Below are positions 1 through 5,925 of a DNA stretch of 5,925 nt, one piece after another (the stretch's first letter is position 1; each line of letters starts with the position of its first letter). Position numbers and translations under genes: made by a program. This stretch comes from Flavobacteriales bacterium (GTDB lineage Bacteria; Bacteroidota; Bacteroidia; Flavobacteriales; UA16): contig JABISU010000077.1 of the NCBI GenBank assembly GCA_018700255.1, forward strand, positions 1-5,925. Reading direction: 5' to 3'. The notes under the pieces are model-generated. The model did not search any database. It worked only from the letters and a program-made list of their open reading frames with translations, and was not told where the DNA came from.

Positions 1-23
1 CAACGCATAGACTAGCATAACAC

Positions 24-31
24 TATATTTG
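24..31 (+). promoter_or_regulatory. candidate Bacteroidota -7 promoter element
   Basis: The octamer TATATTTG fits the TAnnTTTG -7 consensus of the primary sigma factor in Bacteroidota exactly. No TTG -33 element is visible at the usual spacing, but that position falls in the first few bases of the window, so it can barely be assessed. A start site about 5-8 nt downstream would leave only a few nucleotides before the ATG at 42, or about 28 A-rich nucleotides before the in-frame ATG at 66. Single short motifs of this kind arise by chance in AT-rich DNA. Confidence 0.4.
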
Positions 32-41
32 AAAGCACGAC

Positions 42-659
42 ATGACGCAACAAAAAAAAAGAAGTATGATTTTAAAGTCTGTAATAGCGGTGATGGCATT
101 AGGTACTCTGTCTTTGATAGGATTAGTAGGAGCGTCACCTGCGTCTGAATCTCAAGGTATAGCGAATATAACAGGTTCATTTGATGTAGTACCTTCAGGT
201 AGAATCGGAACGAAGATTGGGGATGAGGCTCCAAATATTGTAATGAATAATCCCAAGGGTAAAGAAATGTCTCTAAGCGATTTAAGAGGAAGTATCGTTC
301 TTATTGATTTTTGGGCTTCATGGTGCGGCCCTTGCAGACGTGAGAACGTGAATGTGGTAAAGGCATACGATAAATATAAAAAGGCAAAATTTAAAAATGC
401 CGACGGATTTGAGATATTCTCAGTTTCATTAGACAGCAAAGTTTCTTCATGGGAATCAGCGATTAAAAAAGACAAATTGAATTGGGATTATCATGTGAGC
501 GATTTAAAGAAATGGCAGAACGAAGCAGCAGCTATGTATGGTGTTAGCTCTATCCCTATGAGTTTTCTTTTAGACGAGAATGGAATTGTGGTAGCGAAGG
601 ACCTGAGGGGGTTTGAGCTGCATCGCAATATCGATCAACATGTCAAAAGTTTAAAGTAG
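42..659 (+). CDS. exported TlpA/ResA-like thioredoxin-fold thiol-disulfide oxidoreductase
   Basis: This 205-residue protein is a thioredoxin-fold enzyme of the TlpA/ResA/AhpC-TSA group, which reduces or exchanges disulfides outside the cytoplasm. Residues 1-8 are a basic n-region and about 9-31 a hydrophobic segment, followed by a small-residue stretch (ASPAS) suited to signal peptidase I. There is no lipobox cysteine, so a periplasmic rather than lipoprotein form is expected. The active site is WCGPC at residues 94-98, followed by RREN as is common in Bacteroidota members; the cis-proline is in SSIP (P172). C95 and C98 are the only cysteines in the protein. The length is normal for a single-domain member. 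The start at 42 is the furthest upstream; an in-frame ATG at 66 would still leave a hydrophobic signal segment and would suit the possible promoter at 24-31 better. The substrate cannot be told from sequence. The gene is separated from grpE by a hairpin, so it is probably not part of that operon. Confidence 0.9.
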   Translation: MTQQKKRSMILKSVIAVMALGTLSLIGLVGASPASESQGIANITGSFDVVPSGRIGTKIGDEAPNIVMNNPKGKEMSLSDLRGSIVLIDFWASWCGPCRRENVNVVKAYDKYKKAKFKNADGFEIFSVSLDSKVSSWESAIKKDKLNWDYHVSDLKKWQNEAAAMYGVSSIPMSFLLDENGIVVAKDLRGFELHRNIDQHVKSLK

Positions 660-684
660 TACAGTTCTCATAACACCAATTGAC

Positions 685-729
685 ACGACAGCCTGTCGGT
701 TTGCTCGATGCGGACTGACAGGCTGTCGT
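685..729 (+). terminator. 45-nt hairpin between the oxidoreductase gene and grpE, probable terminator
   Basis: The arms 685-697 and 717-729 are perfectly complementary over 13 bp (ACGACAGCCTGTC against GACAGGCTGTCGT). The pairing continues inward from 698/716 to 704/710 with seven more pairs, three of them G-U, closing on the 5-nt loop TCGAT. The total is a 20-bp stem. The G-U pairs form only in RNA read from the + strand, which suits a transcript structure at the end of the gene at 42-659, 25 nt past its stop. What follows is ATTTAATG, a poor U tract, so intrinsic termination is plausible but not textbook. A structured grpE leader or an operator is the alternative. Confidence 0.55.
686..727. 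promoter_or_regulatory. paired GACAGnCTGTC palindromes upstream of grpE, possible operator
   Basis: Each arm of the hairpin is itself a dyad: CGACAGCCTGTCG at 686-698 (centre 692) and GACAGGCTGTC at 717-727 (centre 722). The two sites are 30 bp apart centre to centre, close to three helical turns, and lie about 70-110 bp before the grpE start codon. This is the geometry expected of a pair of dimer-binding operator sites. No cognate regulator is recognisable in the window, and the same symmetry follows partly from the hairpin itself, so this is only a candidate. Confidence 0.25.
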
Positions 730-795
730 ATTTAATGAAAAATGAAGTTATTGGCACTTCCTTTGCCTTGCCTAAAGTCCAAACAAATAACATCT

Positions 796-1344
796 ATGAA
801 CGATCAAAAAGAAACAGTCAAAAAGAAGGATAAGCCTGAGACAAAAGTAGAAGAAACGACTGATCAAGCCTCAGACGATAACAATGACTCTGCTGAAGAA
901 AACTCTGAAAAAGAGGAAGTAGAACAGGTCGACTATCAGGATAAGTACCTCAGGCTTTATGCAGAGTTTGATAATTTCAGAAAGAGAACTATGCGTGAAC
1001 GAGTAGATCTTATTATGACAGCTTCCCAAGATCTTATCGAGAAATTCCTTCCCTTACTTGATGATTTTGAAAGAGCATCTAAGAACTCTTCAGATGACGC
1101 AAACGCAATGAAAGAGGGAATGAAACTGATACATTCAAAGTTAGAATCTACACTCACTTCTAAAGGATTAAAGATTATGGATGTGAAAACTGGAGATGAT
1201 TTCAACGTGGACTATCACGAAGCGATAACAAATATCCCCGCTCCAACTCCTGAGTTGAAAGGTAAAATTGTAGATGTGGTCGAGAGTGGGTATAAGCTAG
1301 GAGATAAGGTTTTGAGATATGCAAAGGTGGTCATAGGCGAATAA
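796..1344 (+). CDS. grpE: nucleotide exchange factor GrpE
   Basis: GrpE is the dimeric co-chaperone that releases ADP from DnaK in the cytoplasm and so restarts the DnaK/DnaJ folding cycle. The 182-residue protein has the family layout. Residues 1 to about 45 are a charged, disordered Lys/Glu/Asp-rich tail. About 47-120 is a helical, coiled-coil region beginning with YLRLYAEFDNFRKRT. A C-terminal beta domain carries FNVDYHEA (136-143) and ends in SGYKLGDKVLRYAKVVIG, which matches the GrpE signature well. The start at 796 was chosen over an in-frame ATG at 742, because the 18 extra residues are hydrophobic and include Cys and Pro, unlike any GrpE tail, and that ATG lies only 12 nt past the hairpin. 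The 796 start has the A-rich leader usual in this phylum. dnaJ follows after 21 nt. dnaK is absent from the window. Confidence 0.95.
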   Translation: MNDQKETVKKKDKPETKVEETTDQASDDNNDSAEENSEKEEVEQVDYQDKYLRLYAEFDNFRKRTMRERVDLIMTASQDLIEKFLPLLDDFERASKNSSDDANAMKEGMKLIHSKLESTLTSKGLKIMDVKTGDDFNVDYHEAITNIPAPTPELKGKIVDVVESGYKLGDKVLRYAKVVIGE

Positions 1345-1365
1345 CTCAAATAAGTTTTAGAAATA

Positions 1366-2490
1366 ATGGCAAAACGCGATTACTATGATGTTCTAGGCCT
1401 GAGTAAATCAGCTTCAAGTTCAGAGGTTAAAAAAGCTTACAGGAAACTTGCTCTTAAATATCATCCAGATAAAAATCCTGATGATGCTAGTGCAGAAGAT
1501 AAATTCAAAGAAGCGGCTGAAGCTTATGAGGTTCTAAGTGACCAAACGAAGAAGCAGCAGTATGATAGGTTTGGCCATTCAGGAATGAAAGGTGCCGCAG
1601 GCGGCGGCGGTCACCATATGAATATGGAGGATATATTTAGCCAATTTGGAGATATATTCGGAGGTGGAGGAGGAGGATTTGGCGGGTTTGGTGGTGGAGG
1701 TAGTGGAGGATCGCGCAGAAGAAGAATGAAGGGTTCAGATTTAAGGATTAAGGTTAAATTAACCCTTGAGGAAATTGCTAAAGGAGCTAAGAAGAAGATA
1801 AAGGTTACGAAACTTATTCAAGCTAGCGGTGTTGAGCATTCAGATTGTGGTCAATGTCATGGAACAGGTCAAGTTACTCGTGTGACAAATACAATTTTAG
1901 GGGCGATGCAAACAGCATCTACTTGCCCTTCATGTGGGGGGACTGGATATTCGATTACTTCAAAACCGACCGGCACCGATTCAAATGGTATGAAGCGAGA
2001 GGATGAAGTCGTAACGATTGATATCCCTGCAGGCGTTGAAGATGGAATTCAGTTAGTAATGAGAGGCCAAGGAAACGGTGCTCCTATTGGAGGTGTAGCT
2101 GGAGATTTACTTATTATTGTTGAAGAGTTAGACCACGACGAGTTTCAGAGAAATGGAAAAAACCTCCATCACGATTTGTACATCAGTTTTATTGATGCAG
2201 CACTAGGGGCGTCAGCTGAAATACCACTGCTTTCAAGCAAAGCGAAAATAAAGATTGAATCAGGAACACAAAGTGGAAAACTCATCAGACTTAGAGGTAA
2301 AGGGCTGCCTTCGGTAGATTCTTATGGAAATGGAGACTTGCTTGTGAACATAAATGTTTGGACTCCTAAGACACTTTCAAAAGAAGAACACAAAGCTTTG
2401 GAGAATTTGAGGGAATCAACGAACTTTAAACCAGAATTAGACCACAGTGAGAGGGGGTTCTTCGAAAAAGTCCGTGATTTATTCTCATGA
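1366..2490 (+). CDS. dnaJ: chaperone DnaJ (Hsp40) with a reduced zinc region
   Basis: DnaJ delivers unfolded proteins to DnaK and stimulates its ATPase. The 374-residue protein has, in order: a J domain (about 4-70) with the HPD motif at 33-35 and KKQQYDRFG at its end; a Gly/Phe-rich linker (about 78-116); a short basic run RRRR (117-120); a zinc-binding region within the first C-terminal domain; and the C-terminal substrate-binding domains with GDLLIIVEE and [17 protein letters not shown]. The zinc region holds only two CxxCxGxG motifs, CGQCHGTG (161-168) and CPSCGGTG (187-194), instead of the usual four; these are the only four cysteines in the protein. By position they are motifs 2 and 3, which form zinc centre II, while motifs 1 and 4 (centre I) are replaced by [10 protein letters not shown] and by [10 protein letters not shown]. 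The reading frame is intact and the rest is well conserved. I recall the same form in Flavobacteriia, so it is probably a lineage trait. The stop overlaps the next start by 4 nt (ATGA). Confidence 0.95.
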   Translation: MAKRDYYDVLGLSKSASSSEVKKAYRKLALKYHPDKNPDDASAEDKFKEAAEAYEVLSDQTKKQQYDRFGHSGMKGAAGGGGHHMNMEDIFSQFGDIFGGGGGGFGGFGGGGSGGSRRRRMKGSDLRIKVKLTLEEIAKGAKKKIKVTKLIQASGVEHSDCGQCHGTGQVTRVTNTILGAMQTASTCPSCGGTGYSITSKPTGTDSNGMKREDEVVTIDIPAGVEDGIQLVMRGQGNGAPIGGVAGDLLIIVEELDHDEFQRNGKNLHHDLYISFIDAALGASAEIPLLSSKAKIKIESGTQSGKLIRLRGKGLPSVDSYGNGDLLVNINVWTPKTLSKEEHKALENLRESTNFKPELDHSERGFFEKVRDLFS

Positions 2491-3455
2491 ATACAGTGAA
2501 AGACTCAAAACCTTTAGCACTAGAACTCGTAGAAGTTCGGAAACAGTATGGAGATCATACTGCTTTAGATGGTGTGAGTCTTAATGTTCCAAAGGCTAGT
2601 ATATTCGGTTTATTAGGACCTAACGGTGCAGGTAAAACGACCCTCATAAGAATGGTCGCGGGTATCACTGGGCCAGATAGCGGTTCTATTTCTTTTTTCG
2701 GAAAATCTTTGACGTCAGAGCATATTAATGAAGTTGGGTATCTACCTGAAGAAAGGGGGTTGTATAAAAACATGAGGGTTGGTGAGCAGGCAATGTATTT
2801 TGCACGGCTCCGAGGCATGAGTAAAACAGTTGCAAGGAAGGAACTTTTAGATTGGTTTGAAAGGCTAGAAGTTGATGGTTGGTGGAACAGGGAGGTTTCT
2901 GATTTAAGCAAGGGTATGGCTCAAAAAATCCAATTTATTGTTGCAGTAATTCATAAACCTAAATTTCTGATTTTAGATGAACCACTAAGTGGGTTTGATC
3001 CGATCAATGCAGCTCGTATACGCAAAGAAATTATAAGGTTAAGGGATGAGCATGGAACAACAATTTTACTATCTACACACGATATGTCTAGTGTTGATGA
3101 ACTATGTGATCACGTTGCTTTAATAAACCATGGTAGAAAAATACTAGATGGTCCTGTAAATTTATTACGTGAAAAAGCAAGAGCAGGTAAGATTGATTTA
3201 ACTTTTAGAGGGAACTTAATTAGTTTTACCGCCGCGCTAGGTTCTGGTGCGATTTTGCATAGCGCAGATAGTAAGGGTGATAATGTTCATGAGGTTGTAT
3301 TAGGTCTTCCTGCTACTATTCCTATTGAGAAGTTCTTAAAGTGGGTTACAACGGAAGTAGATGTTCTCTCTTGCAGTCCTCAATGCGTTAGTATGGATGA
3401 TGTATTTTTAAGAGCTGTGAAAGACTCCACAGCAAATAAGATTGAACAGTCATGA
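2487..3455 (+). CDS. ABC transporter ATP-binding protein, NatA/YhaQ type
   Basis: This is the cytoplasmic ATPase subunit of an ABC-2 type exporter; the next gene encodes the membrane subunit. All nucleotide-binding motifs are present in the 322 residues: Walker A GPNGAGKT (44-51); a Q-loop region [10 protein letters not shown] (84-93) of the NatA type; signature LSKGMAQK (140-147), where the canonical LSGGQ is replaced by the LSKG form usual in this subfamily; Walker B FLILDEP (160-166) followed by LSGFDP; and the switch histidine in STHD (H198). About residues 225-315 form a C-terminal domain resembling the DUF4162 tail of NatA-like ATPases. The [10 protein letters not shown] and LSKG features place it nearer NatA/YhaQ than drug exporters such as DrrA. 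The substrate is unknown; Na+ export has been shown only for the Bacillus NatAB pair, and it should not be assumed here. The start overlaps the dnaJ stop by 4 nt, and the stop overlaps the permease start by 4 nt, which implies coupled translation. Confidence 0.93.
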   Translation: MNTVKDSKPLALELVEVRKQYGDHTALDGVSLNVPKASIFGLLGPNGAGKTTLIRMVAGITGPDSGSISFFGKSLTSEHINEVGYLPEERGLYKNMRVGEQAMYFARLRGMSKTVARKELLDWFERLEVDGWWNREVSDLSKGMAQKIQFIVAVIHKPKFLILDEPLSGFDPINAARIRKEIIRLRDEHGTTILLSTHDMSSVDELCDHVALINHGRKILDGPVNLLREKARAGKIDLTFRGNLISFTAALGSGAILHSADSKGDNVHEVVLGLPATIPIEKFLKWVTTEVDVLSCSPQCVSMDDVFLRAVKDSTANKIEQS

Positions 3456-4789
3456 ATCGATGGTTAGTTGTTGTTGGTAGAGAGTTTAAGACTCGTGTAA
3501 GAAAGCGAGCTTTTATTATAGCGACTTTGCTTGGCCCTATTTTAATGGTAGGAGCGATAGTTGTTATTGCGTTTCTTGCTGAAAAGGCTATTCATTCTGA
3601 CGCGAAAGTGCTATTTGTAGATCACAATAACCTAATTACATATTCTCTTTCCGGCAGTGAAGGAGTGAGGATACCTAGCTGTACAGAATGCTTTGCTGAA
3701 CGGTCATTTTTAGAGTATAGATTCACAAACCAAGCGCTGACTACTGAAGAGTTTATCGATAGTGACTTTACAGCAATGCTGGAATTAGATGACGGGATTA
3801 TGCAAAGTGCTAAAGCAGTACTTCAATATGAAGTGGCTCCATCAATTAGGATAACATCTGCAATTAAGCGAGATTTAGGGGAAGCGGTTGAGCGGTTGAG
3901 GGTTAAAAACGAATCCTCTTTGGACTACGAAACCTATAAACGACTTAAGGTTAGGATAGGTTTAGTAACCCAAGACATTGTAACTCAAGATAAAAACGTA
4001 CAACACAAGACAGGTGTTGGATTTGCATTTGCAATGTTTATGTTCATGTTTATTATGATTTATGGGATGCATGTGATGCGAGGAGTTATTGAGGAGAAGA
4101 GCAATAGGATAGTTGAGGTAGTGATAAGTGTGATAAAGCCGGAGCATTTGATGAGTGCTAAAATTACAGGCATAGGTCTTGTGGGATTAACCCAAATACT
4201 TGTTTGGTCTTTGCTATCATGGATATTATTTCTTGCATTCGGATTCTATGCTGAGTCATCGGGACTCCTTGTCAATTTAATGAGTGAACAAGGGACTCAA
4301 GTCGCCACCACGGACTTCAATTCATTCTTGGAAGCGAGTGATGATTTAAATGTATTGATGCAAATAGATTGGTTTATGATGGTGGGTTGGGGAGCTTTCT
4401 TTTACGTAGCTGGTTTTGCTCTTTATTCGTCGTTGTTTGCGGCTATAGGAGCTGCAGTAGAGTCTGAGGCTGATGCACAATATCTTCTCTTACCTGCAAT
4501 GCTCCCATTAATGTTTAGTTACATGGTGAACTTGATGATTTTAGAATCACCAGAAAGCATGCTAGCTATTGTTTGTTCTTTCATTCCCTTTACATCACCA
4601 ATTACTATGATGATAAGGTTAAGCGTAGGAGTTCCTTGGTGGCATGTACTAATTAGTGCATTGATACTAATTGTGACTGTTTATTTTATGGTTAAAATGG
4701 CTGGAAAGGTATACAGAACAGGTATATTAATGTATGGAAAGAAGCCAACATTAAGAGAGATGTTTCGATGGTTGATGTATAAGAATTAA
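3452..4789 (+). CDS. ABC-2 type exporter membrane subunit, NatB/YhaP type
   Basis: This 445-residue integral membrane protein is the partner of the preceding ATPase. It begins with the family opening VVVGREFKTRVRKRAF and a first membrane segment (about 20-43). A large extracytoplasmic domain follows (about 44-188), then a cluster of further membrane segments at about 189-210, 238-265, 309-333, 344-363, 371-390 and 397-415. Between the second and third segments is the conserved cytoplasmic stretch EEKSNRIVEVVISVIKPEHL (214-233), a strong marker of NatB/YhaP-like ABC-2 permeases. A smaller outer loop lies at about 266-308. The C-terminus is basic and cytoplasmic. An oddity is a CxxC pair (SCTEC, C77 and C80) in the extracytoplasmic domain; the only other cysteine is C375. 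The substrate is unknown. The ATG overlaps the ATPase stop by 4 nt, and the TAA overlaps the next ATG by 1 nt (TAATG). Confidence 0.9.
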   Translation: MNRWLVVVGREFKTRVRKRAFIIATLLGPILMVGAIVVIAFLAEKAIHSDAKVLFVDHNNLITYSLSGSEGVRIPSCTECFAERSFLEYRFTNQALTTEEFIDSDFTAMLELDDGIMQSAKAVLQYEVAPSIRITSAIKRDLGEAVERLRVKNESSLDYETYKRLKVRIGLVTQDIVTQDKNVQHKTGVGFAFAMFMFMFIMIYGMHVMRGVIEEKSNRIVEVVISVIKPEHLMSAKITGIGLVGLTQILVWSLLSWILFLAFGFYAESSGLLVNLMSEQGTQVATTDFNSFLEASDDLNVLMQIDWFMMVGWGAFFYVAGFALYSSLFAAIGAAVESEADAQYLLLPAMLPLMFSYMVNLMILESPESMLAIVCSFIPFTSPITMMIRLSVGVPWWHVLISALILIVTVYFMVKMAGKVYRTGILMYGKKPTLREMFRWLMYKN

Positions 4790-5811
4790 TGAAAGAGGAG
4801 AGTCACATCTTTGATGCAACTTTAAGAAGAGTAGCAGTCATAGATTGTGGTACAAACACATTTAATCTACGAATAGTTGAGTTTTTAAGGGATGTAGACC
4901 CTGGATTCCGTCCTTGGAAAAAGTTGTTTAGCCTTCGATTGCCAGTTAGGATTGGGAAAGGTGGAATAGGTAAAGGCATTATTAGACCTGATAGAATAGA
5001 AAGGGGTCTTGATGCTATTGGGATTATGAGAGAGGCGATTCACAATTATGTAACAGAAGAAGTTTATGTAATTGCGACCAGTGCACTTAGAGATGCTTCT
5101 AACAGTTCTGACTTTACCAATGAGGTATTCAATCGATATGGATATAAAGTGATGATCATATCTGGATCAACTGAGGCGGAGTTGATTCACGAAGGCTCAG
5201 CGCTAACATATACGCCTGACGATGGTACAAATGTATTGACCTTGGATATAGGTGGTGGAAGCACGGAGTGTGTTTTATGGAATAACAAAGATATTATTTG
5301 GACGAGGAGTTTTGATATTGGAGTAGCTAGGTTGAAAGAGCTTTTTAAAATGTCAGGTCATTTTGGAGAAGACGCCTATGAGAAGATGGCTCCATATTTA
5401 GATGACATGTTCGATCCTTTATTAACGGTTTTAAAGAATGTGAAACCATCTGTACTTCTGGGATCTAGTGGTTCGTTTGATACTTTTTATTATTTAACGA
5501 AAGCGGAGAGTAACACTCCCACAAAAAAGATAAAATCTAAAAAAAGAAGTTTTGATAAAGCTGATACAATTGATATTGATAGATTTCATGACGTATCTAA
5601 ACTGATCGTTAGTAATTCTCTTAGCGATAGATTAAACATGGTAGGTATGCCTCCTGACAGAGCGGATTTAATACCATATGCAGCAGCTATTGTTTTGTGG
5701 GTAGATCGAAATACTGAATTAAAATATTTTTATAGATCTAAATATGCAATTAGAGAAGGGGTGTTATATCGAATTTTTAAAGGTACCCCAGCTGTGCCAA
5801 GTTATATGTAA
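4789..5811 (+). CDS. ppx: exopolyphosphatase / pppGpp phosphohydrolase (Ppx/GppA family)
   Basis: Members of this ASKHA-fold family release phosphate from the ends of polyphosphate, and some also convert pppGpp to ppGpp in the cytoplasm. The 340 residues carry the family motifs in order: the N-terminal phosphate-binding loop VIDCGTNTFNL (17-27), ATSALRDASN (96-105), IISGSTEAELI (123-133) with the conserved Glu expected to act in catalysis, the second phosphate loop DIGGGSTE (153-160), LLGSSGSFD (223-231), and PPDRADLIPYAA (288-299). Only the catalytic core is present; the extra C-terminal HD-like domain of the roughly 500-residue enterobacterial enzymes is absent, as is common in Bacteroidota. 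A Lys-rich stretch (TKKIKSKKR, 245-253) lies in a probable surface loop. The start overlaps the permease stop by 1 nt, and no other Met occurs before residue 80. Ppx and GppA activities cannot be told apart from sequence, so the symbol is a family label. Confidence 0.88.
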   Translation: MKEESHIFDATLRRVAVIDCGTNTFNLRIVEFLRDVDPGFRPWKKLFSLRLPVRIGKGGIGKGIIRPDRIERGLDAIGIMREAIHNYVTEEVYVIATSALRDASNSSDFTNEVFNRYGYKVMIISGSTEAELIHEGSALTYTPDDGTNVLTLDIGGGSTECVLWNNKDIIWTRSFDIGVARLKELFKMSGHFGEDAYEKMAPYLDDMFDPLLTVLKNVKPSVLLGSSGSFDTFYYLTKAESNTPTKKIKSKKRSFDKADTIDIDRFHDVSKLIVSNSLSDRLNMVGMPPDRADLIPYAAAIVLWVDRNTELKYFYRSKYAIREGVLYRIFKGTPAVPSYM

Positions 5812-5820
5812 CTTTGAGTA

Positions 5821-5925
5821 ATGGCTAATATTTTAATTATTGATGATGAACAGCCCATCCGTACAAGTCTTCGCGAGATCTTAGAATACGAGGGTCATTC
5901 AGTTGATGAGGCACAGGATGGTGTA
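5821..5925 (+). CDS. response regulator, N-terminal part of receiver domain (cut by window edge)
   Basis: Thirty-five codons are open to the end of the window. They begin MANILIIDDEQPIRTSLREI and continue LEYEGHSVDEAQDG, which is the first beta strand, the acidic pocket (DDE, residues 8-10), the first helix and the second strand of a CheY-like receiver domain. The phosphorylated aspartate would lie past the edge. The closeness of this N-terminus to NtrC/AtoC-type regulators of Bacteroidota makes a sigma-54-dependent activator the best guess, but the output domain is not visible, so this is inference. The gene starts 9 nt after the phosphatase stop, with no terminator between them, and is probably the next member of the same operon. 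Confidence 0.85.
   Translation, partial: MANILIIDDEQPIRTSLREILEYEGHSVDEAQDGV

Noticed and set aside
152..475. Minus-strand open frame of 107 codons opposite the oxidoreductase gene
   Set aside because: It mirrors a clearly conserved thioredoxin-fold gene, shows no recognisable domain and has no promoter or leader signal. The same holds for the minus-strand frames at 957-1205, 2555-2911 and 3962-4147.
680..703. TTGACA at 680-685 with TCGGTTTG at 696-703 as a promoter
   Set aside because: The -7-like element has a mismatch in its TA, and the spacing is too short for a Bacteroidota promoter. The bases are better explained by the hairpin.
751..778. Possible grpE promoter: TTGGCA at 751-756 and TAAAGT at 773-778, 16-nt spacer
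   Set aside because: It resembles the E. coli consensus, not the Bacteroidota TAnnTTTG -7 element (TAAAGTCC matches poorly). Too weak to annotate, although some grpE promoter is needed if the hairpin terminates.
742..795. Upstream in-frame extension of grpE from the ATG at 742
   Set aside because: The 18 extra residues are hydrophobic and contain Cys and Pro, unlike the charged GrpE tail. The ATG lies almost on the hairpin, and the ATG at 796 gives a typical start and leader.
1597..1716. GGN-rich repetitive DNA in dnaJ
   Set aside because: It encodes the normal Gly/Phe-rich linker of DnaJ; the codons vary, so it is not a tandem DNA repeat of separate interest.
2904..2927. Non-canonical ABC signature LSKGMAQK in place of LSGGQ
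   Set aside because: The LSKG form is usual in NatA/YhaQ-like ATPases and is not a sign of inactivation, since all other ATPase motifs are intact.

Overview
The window reads as a compact stretch of chromosome from a Bacteroidota bacterium, most likely a marine-type member of the Flavobacteriales. This is inferred from low GC content, A-rich leaders without Shine-Dalgarno sites, a TAnnTTTG-type promoter element near the left edge, and protein features. The DnaJ has a two-motif zinc region of the kind I recall from Flavobacteriia. All genes are on the + strand, and all look like chromosomal housekeeping genes. I see no mobile element, CRISPR array, tRNA or rRNA.

Layout: (1) 1-41 is a short upstream region with a possible -7 element. 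(2) 42-659 encodes an exported TlpA/ResA-like thiol-disulfide oxidoreductase, apparently its own transcription unit. (3) 660-795 is the only sizeable intergenic gap. It holds a striking 45-nt hairpin (685-729) whose GC-rich arms are each a near-palindrome. It is probably the terminator of the oxidoreductase gene, but it may also or instead control the next operon. (4) 796-1344 is grpE and 1366-2490 is dnaJ, the two co-chaperones of DnaK; dnaK itself is not here. (5) 2487-3455 and 3452-4789 encode the ATPase and membrane subunits of a NatA/NatB (YhaQ/YhaP)-type ABC-2 exporter. (6) 4789-5811 is an exopolyphosphatase/GppA-family phosphatase. (7) 5821-5925 is the start of a response regulator that runs off the right edge.

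From grpE to the response regulator the genes are very tightly packed: a 21-nt gap, then overlaps of 4, 4 and 1 nt, then a 9-nt gap. They are most simply read as one operon with translational coupling, joining protein folding, membrane export, polyphosphate/ppGpp metabolism and signal transduction. A shared role in stress adaptation is an inference from this layout, not shown by the sequence.

I do not see a clearly undescribed system. The points most worth a second look are the grpE-upstream hairpin and its twin palindromes, the DnaJ that has lost one of its two zinc centres, and a CxxC pair in the extracytoplasmic loop of the exporter subunit.
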